Source: Oscillospiraceae bacterium (lineage in GTDB: Bacteria; Bacillota; Clostridia; Oscillospirales; Acutalibacteraceae). Taken from it: a stretch of 7,093 bases of DNA. The position numbers were made by a program, and so were the translations under genes. The stretch covers positions 1-7,093 of the forward strand of contig JAFLUO010000090.1 of assembly GCA_022508705.1 (NCBI GenBank), given 5' to 3'. This document shows positions 5,576 through 7,093 of this stretch, one piece after another. How positions within the stretch are numbered: position 1 is the first letter of the stretch; each line of letters opens with the position of its first letter. The notes beneath the pieces are model-generated. The model saw nothing but the letters and a program-made list of their open reading frames with translations. It was not told where the DNA came from and did no database searches.

Positions 5576-6649
5576 TTGAAAAAGATATTTGTTTTGCTAA
5601 CTGTAATTTTTCTGCTTTTTGCACTATCAATTACTTCCTTTGCAGAGCCCGCTGTATCGGCTAAGGCGGCAGTAGTTATTTGTGCTGACAGCGGAGAAAT
5701 TGTGTATTCCAAAAATTCAGATGAACGCTTACCTATGGCGAGCACAACAAAAATAATGACGTCGCTCATAGCTATTGAAAACGGTGCTGATGATAAAATG
5801 ATAACGGTTACCGATGAAATGGTGAGAGTTGAAGGCACATCTATGGGACTTAAAGGCGGAGACAGCGTTTCGCTTTTATCCCTTGTTAAAGGTATGCTTA
5901 TGAGCTCTGGTAATGATGCCGCAAATGCCACTGCGCATATAATTTCAGGTGGGCTTGAACCATTTGCGCAACTTATGAACGAGCGTGCGAAGGAAATCGG
6001 GATGACGAATACTCATTTTGTGACACCTTCGGGGCTTGATGCGGACGGTCATTATTCCACGGCTTATGATATGGCGCTTTTAGCCGCCGAAGCAATTAAA
6101 AATCCCGTTTTTTTTAATATTTGCTCGTCGAAAAGCGTTAAAGCTTATTATGGCGCACCGCCGTACAGACGGGTGCTGACCAATCATAATAAGCTGCTTT
6201 CGGTTTCCGACGATTATATCGGCTTAAAAACGGGCTTTACCAAAAAAAGCGGACGATGCTTGGTTTCTGCAATAAATCGTGACGGCAAAACTTTAATTAC
6301 AGTTACATTGTCAGACCCTGACGATTGGAATGACCACCAAAAGCTGTATGATTATGCGTTGCCATTAGTTAAATCAACATCGCTTTCTTGTGATGTTGAA
6401 TCATATTCACTTAAAGTTATCGGCGGAAAAGAGGATAAAGTGTCCGTAACTCTTTCTGAAAATGCGGATTACACTTATTTTAGCGAGCAGTTATCGTATA
6501 GTTATAAAATTTATATAAAGAAGTTTGAATATGCGCCCGTGCACAAGGGTGAAATTGTGGGGCGTGTTGATTTTTTCTCTGATAACGGCAAATTTTTAAA
6601 ATCGGTCGATTTAGTTGCCGAAAAAGACGTTTTATCCTTAAAGGAGTAA
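5576..6649 (+). CDS. dacB: D-alanyl-D-alanine carboxypeptidase (DacB/PBP5* type, serine peptidase S11)
   Basis: A penicillin-binding protein that removes the terminal D-alanine from peptidoglycan stem peptides outside the membrane and so limits cross-linking. With TTG 5576 as start (ATG 5570 is the alternative, two residues longer) it has 357 residues and begins MKKIF with a signal peptide (1-23, likely cut after SFA). The three active-site motifs are intact: S-T-T-K (56-59, nucleophile S56), SGN (111-113) and KTG (218-220). Segments such as HYSTAYDMALL (159-169) and DPDDWNDH (247-254) resemble B. subtilis DacB, the sporulation-specific PBP5* that tunes spore cortex cross-linking, more than DacA or DacF. 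This is by memory, not alignment. A beta-rich C-terminal domain (about 280-345) follows, but the protein stops soon after, without the amphipathic anchor usual in the family. It precedes rluB, as dacB broadly does in Bacillus. The 59 bases before it hold no clear terminator or promoter. Confidence 0.92.
   Translation: MKKIFVLLTVIFLLFALSITSFAEPAVSAKAAVVICADSGEIVYSKNSDERLPMASTTKIMTSLIAIENGADDKMITVTDEMVRVEGTSMGLKGGDSVSLLSLVKGMLMSSGNDAANATAHIISGGLEPFAQLMNERAKEIGMTNTHFVTPSGLDADGHYSTAYDMALLAAEAIKNPVFFNICSSKSVKAYYGAPPYRRVLTNHNKLLSVSDDYIGLKTGFTKKSGRCLVSAINRDGKTLITVTLSDPDDWNDHQKLYDYALPLVKSTSLSCDVESYSLKVIGGKEDKVSVTLSENADYTYFSEQLSYSYKIYIKKFEYAPVHKGEIVGRVDFFSDNGKFLKSVDLVAEKDVLSLKE
6641..6646 (+). promoter_or_regulatory. 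Ribosome binding site of rluB in the last codons of dacB
   Basis: AAGGAG ends immediately before the dacB stop TAA (6647-6649) and lies 5 bases before ATG 6652, supporting that start and coupled expression of the two genes. Confidence 0.75.
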
Positions 6650-6651
6650 AA

Positions 6652-7093
6652 ATGGCGGATGTACAAGTAAGACTTCAAAAGTATCTTTCCGAATGCGGAG
6701 TTGCCTCTCGCAGAAAGGCGGAAGAGCTTATTGCGGCGGGTAAGGTTAAGGTGAACGGAAGACCCGCTACTATAGGCGATAAGATTACGGTGGGTAAGGA
6801 TACTGTTGTTGTCGCAGGCAAAAAGATTATAAAAACTAAAAAGAAAACATATATTATGCTTCACAAGCCCCGTGGGTACATTACTACGCTTAACGATGAA
6901 ATGGGAAGAAAATGTGTTGCAGAATTGGTTGAAGACGTAGGCACAAGGATTTATCCTGTCGGCAGGCTTGACAGAGATTCGGAAGGGTTATTGCTTATGA
7001 CTGACGATGGTGAATTTGCCAATGCAATGACTCACCCCACAAAGCATGTTCCCAAAACCTACCGTGTTACAATAAGACCGTCTATAACGGAAG
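6652..7093 (+). CDS. rluB: RsuA/RluB family rRNA pseudouridine synthase, N-terminal part (3' end outside window)
   Basis: The open frame runs from ATG 6652 past the right edge, giving 147 complete codons. Such enzymes convert a uridine to pseudouridine in ribosomal RNA; the Firmicute member, RluB, acts on 23S rRNA. An S4 RNA-binding domain comes first: RLQKYLSECGVASRRKAEEL (7-26), then KVKVNG (31-36). A short linker leads to the catalytic domain, with HKPRGYITT (71-79) and the signature GRLDRDSEGLLLMTDDGE (104-121), in which D107 is the expected catalytic aspartate. HPTKHVPKTYRV (128-139) is also a family hallmark. About 90-100 residues should remain beyond the window, judging by family length. 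RluB is favoured over RsuA by the Firmicute context and closeness to dacB and scpAB, but the exact target base cannot be read from this fragment. Confidence 0.93.
   Translation, partial: MADVQVRLQKYLSECGVASRRKAEELIAAGKVKVNGRPATIGDKITVGKDTVVVAGKKIIKTKKKTYIMLHKPRGYITTLNDEMGRKCVAELVEDVGTRIYPVGRLDRDSEGLLLMTDDGEFANAMTHPTKHVPKTYRVTIRPSITE

Overview
The window looks like ordinary chromosome from a low-GC Firmicute, most likely a Clostridia-class (gut Oscillospirales/Eubacteriales type) anaerobe. The signs are AT-rich coding sequence, purine-rich Shine-Dalgarno (SD) sites, the Firmicute families DUF1385/YqhQ, DUF2953/YtfI and GerW/YtfJ, and a DacB-type carboxypeptidase. All genes are on the + strand. 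They are packed tightly, with gaps of 0 to about 60 bases and several overlaps. No phage, insertion sequence, CRISPR array, tRNA or rRNA was seen, and no stretch over 300 bases lacks a gene. The lineage call is inference from gene content only.

Layout, left to right: the C-terminal ATPase half of a sensor histidine kinase (cut by the left edge); a DUF1385 membrane protein (YqhQ); PrmC, the release-factor glutamine methyltransferase; a short M50 site-2 protease; ScpA and ScpB, the kleisin and winged-helix partners of SMC; a DUF2953 membrane protein (YtfI-like); GerW/YtfJ; a secreted D-Ala-D-Ala carboxypeptidase (DacB/PBP5* type); and the start of an RsuA/RluB-family pseudouridine synthase (cut by the right edge).

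The genes join several housekeeping themes. These are translation (PrmC, RluB), chromosome condensation and segregation (ScpAB), and the envelope and spore (GerW, DUF2953, DacB, possibly the M50 protease). In Bacillus subtilis scpA-scpB, dacB and rluB lie in one neighbourhood and ytfI-ytfJ form a separate pair. Here the ytfI-ytfJ pair sits between scpB and dacB, and spmA/spmB are absent from between dacB and rluB. GerW and DacB suggest a sporulating ancestry but do not prove that this organism sporulates.

The clearest regulatory signal is an exact-consensus housekeeping promoter (TTGACA, 18 bases, TATAAT) over the 3' end of prmC. It is placed to start transcription of M50-scpA-scpB and perhaps the genes beyond. 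Its -10 box lies in a 15-base palindrome. Several starts need correcting from the longest open frame: scpB begins at 3768 in an ATGA overlap, the DUF2953 gene probably at TTG 4382, gerW at ATG 5064, and dacB probably at TTG 5576. I found no clearly novel multi-gene system. The best leads are uncharacterised but conserved families and the promoter architecture.
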